A stretch of DNA of 64,000 nt. Origin: Myxococcales bacterium (GTDB lineage Bacteria > Myxococcota_A > SURF-8). Below, piece by piece: positions 62,248 to 64,000 of this stretch. The position numbers were made by a program, and so were the translations under genes. The first letter of the stretch is position 1. The number at the start of each line of letters is the position of its first letter. The notes under the pieces are model-generated. The model had not been told where the DNA came from, did no database searches, and saw nothing but the letters and a program-made list of their open reading frames with translations. The DNA is taken from contig QZKR01000031.1 in NCBI GenBank assembly GCA_003598065.1, positions 1-64,000 of the forward strand, written 5' to 3'.

Positions 62248-62337
62248 ACACCAAATAGGGGAGGAAGTATAGTCTTTCTTCGTCAAAATGCAACGAAATT
62301 TTTAATCTTCGAAATAAAGCGGGCAGGAACAGGGCTT

Positions 62338-64000
62338 TTATGGGTAGTAGACGCCCGTCCGTTGGGGTCTGGCCTGATGCATCGGCCAGGCGGCTTCGTC
62401 GTCCATCCCGGTTCCGGGGATATCGTAGGCGCGGACCTTCAAATCGTCGCCGACGACGATGAGGTCGCCAGCCGGCGTAATCAAAAGCGGGCCAAATACC
62501 GGCGATCCAGGTTGCACCGACCAGAGGATGCGTTCGTCTTGATTCGCCGTTTCCTTGTAGATGTCGAGCGCCCAGATGCGGCCGGAGGCGTTGCCGCTGG
62601 GCACGTAAAGGATGTCGCCCACTCCTACCGCCGGCGTGCCGCCCATCAGACCGTCGATCTGGAATTCCCACATCGGGTCGCCAACCTCCAACTGGACGAA
62701 GGGGATGGCCACGACGATGCCTTTGAGCGCGCCGATGCGCATCTGGCGGGTGGAGAGGAAAAATGTCCCTTCCCGATCGGCGATGACCTGATTGGCGAGA
62801 AAGATATCGGCATCGCCCACCGCTGTCGAGAAATTGATGCTCTCACGCACCAGCAAATTCCAGGTGAAAACGTGAAACTCCTTGTCGGACGCGGCGTTGA
62901 GCCCCACGCCGACCGTGTTGGCTGAAACGGTCCTGATGGTCTGGTCCTGCGTGAAAAACTTGAAAGAGTTTTTTCGATCGCCGGTGGCGCGCTCGATTTG
63001 CTGCAACGTATCGCCCGTACCGACAGAGAGCAGTTCATAGTCGTTGCTGCGGGGTATGACCGGCGAACTGGGCGGCGCCAGATTGGCTAAGGTCCGGGTC
63101 CACACGGGCGTCGCAAAGGCGCTTTCCCAGTCGCCTTCCTCATTTTGGACGTGCAGAAATTCCAGCATGAAACATTTGCTGTCGCTGACCTTCTGGGCGC
63201 AGTAAACGAGCTTTACCGAATAGCCTCCCACAACGGCCGTCACCGAATCCACCGCCGGCGCGGCCGGCTGGGTGAGTTCGGTGTCGGGTTCGTATTCCAC
63301 GCAAACCGTCTCTTCGGGGTCATCCACGCGGGCGATGATCTTGCCCCGCACGTCGGCGACGAATACGACCGGAGCAAACCCGAACATCTCGGCTACGACC
63401 GGCGTCGTCGCCAAGGCATAAAACGAATCGCACTGCCAGACCGGCTGCCCTTCGGTGCTTTCGATTGCGTGCAACTCGTCGAACAGGGTTACGTAGATGT
63501 TGCCGGTTTGAGTGCTCGCCGCCGACGACGCGACCTGGTGGTAGCCGGCATAGGGATTGGGCAAGCCGGGATCATAGGTCCACCGCAAACGCCCGAGCGT
63601 GATCGTCCGCGTGAAGATGCTTTCGTTTCCGAAACGGTCGGAGGCGCTGGCCAGGACGAAAACGTCCACCGGAAAAACCACGGTCCCCTGGAACAGGGCC
63701 GACAAATTCGAAATGACCAGGGGCAGCGCTTCGGGGCTTTCCACTTTTATCAGGCTTCGATTCTGCGGATCTTTCAATTCGAAATAGATTTCGGAGAGCC
63801 CGGAGGGGTCCTCAAATCGGACGGTCAACGCCGATTCGGCGGTGAGATAGCCCTTGGGGGGATTTTCCTCGTTCCATTGGACGGGATCCATCAACAGCAC
63901 AGGACCTTCCGCATCGATCTGGAACTCGACCGAATCCTCCGTTGTCAGGTGCCCGTTTACTTTGTCGGTCGCGCGGGCCGTGAGCGTATGGGCGCCCGGC
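62338..64000 (-). CDS. Surface protein with Ig-like and PQQ/propeller-like regions (5' end beyond the window)
   Basis: The frame is open to the right edge: codons 63901-63999 read PGAHTLTARATDKVNGHLTT and onward with no stop, so an internal Met near 63890-63900 should not be taken as the start. At least 554 residues. The visible N-terminal part is a bacterial Ig/cadherin-like module (PGAHTLTARATDKVNG, then SALTVRFEDPSGLSEIYFELKDPQN). The rest has repeated strand motifs such as GNIYVTLFDELHAIESTEGQPVWQC, GFAPVVFVADVRGKIIARVDD and GDILYVPSGNASGRIWALDIYK, as in PQQ-type propellers. Probably secreted or lipid anchored. The stop is 90 bp from the 5' end of the tRNA gene. Confidence 0.78.
   Translation of the reverse strand, partial: PGAHTLTARATDKVNGHLTTEDSVEFQIDAEGPVLLMDPVQWNEENPPKGYLTAESALTVRFEDPSGLSEIYFELKDPQNRSLIKVESPEALPLVISNLSALFQGTVVFPVDVFVLASASDRFGNESIFTRTITLGRLRWTYDPGLPNPYAGYHQVASSAASTQTGNIYVTLFDELHAIESTEGQPVWQCDSFYALATTPVVAEMFGFAPVVFVADVRGKIIARVDDPEETVCVEYEPDTELTQPAAPAVDSVTAVVGGYSVKLVYCAQKVSDSKCFMLEFLHVQNEEGDWESAFATPVWTRTLANLAPPSSPVIPRSNDYELLSVGTGDTLQQIERATGDRKNSFKFFTQDQTIRTVSANTVGVGLNAASDKEFHVFTWNLLVRESINFSTAVGDADIFLANQVIADREGTFFLSTRQMRIGALKGIVVAIPFVQLEVGDPMWEFQIDGLMGGTPAVGVGDILYVPSGNASGRIWALDIYKETANQDERILWSVQPGSPVFGPLLITPAGDLIVVGDDLKVRAYDIPGTGMDDEAAWPMHQARPQRTGVYYP

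Overview
The window is 64 kb of GC-rich (roughly 60%) chromosomal DNA from a Gram-negative bacterium. It carries C-terminal-Phe outer-membrane barrels, many lipobox proteins and HD-GYP, NtrC-type and histidine-kinase signalling. Several lipoproteins are tethered by Asp-Gly-Asp-rich linkers, a style I associate with deltaproteobacterial-grade or candidate-phylum environmental lineages (Myxococcota/Bradymonadia/Lernaellota-like). That placement is inference; there is no rRNA here to settle it. No transposase, integrase, phage gene or CRISPR array is visible.

Layout. 0-9.6 kb: outer-membrane barrel, PAS histidine kinase, PEGA protein, kelch lipoprotein, split transketolase and a TetR regulator. 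9.6-12.3 kb: an AT-rich spacer, then a small barrel plus DUF1460-like pair and a lipoprotein. 12.4-23.9 kb: a CoA-activation region with two AMP-forming acyl-CoA synthetases, an ADP-forming acyl-CoA synthetase and an acetyl-CoA hydrolase/transferase fused to a GNAT domain. It is interrupted by a lower-GC two-gene unit (14.1-17.7 kb): a P-loop ATPase and a protein with eight near-identical 40-residue TPR units, which also carries a C9 homopolymer inside its coding sequence. 24.3-28.2 kb: rubredoxin, MutM, two ferritin-like proteins, a HEAT-like protein and Mrp. 28.4-35.1 kb: three DGD-linker lipoproteins and an NtrC-family activator with a variant Walker B. 35.1-35.7 kb: a non-coding spacer with operator-like dyads, a sigma54-like/extended -10 promoter, five successive hairpins with C-rich loops and a T-rich end; I predict a structured small RNA here. 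35.7-45.7 kb: carboxypeptidase-regulatory-like protein, PflX-type radical SAM enzyme, an unknown partner, uridine phosphorylase, lipoproteins, a third AMP-forming ligase with an altered nucleotide loop, CotH-like lipoprotein and ComB-like phosphatase. 45.7-58 kb: GlcD-GlcF fusion dehydrogenase, phosphodiesterase, SpmA-SpmB fusion, GAF/HD-GYP protein, radical SAM protein, DUF4395 protein, thioredoxin-NHL protein, hydrolase lipoprotein and PhoH. 58-64 kb: a HEHGH metalloprotease-like lipoprotein, a small lipoprotein, a zinc-ribbon coiled-coil protein, a CAT-anticodon tRNA with its terminator, and a 5'-truncated surface protein that runs off the window.

How it fits together. The metabolic theme is fatty-acid and short-acyl CoA activation plus redox and iron handling. 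The surface theme is a large set of secreted or lipid-anchored proteins. The candidates for something undescribed are the structured RNA at about 35.44-35.66 kb and the ATPase/TPR pair with its potential slippage tract. Functions come from motif recognition by eye; no database search was possible.
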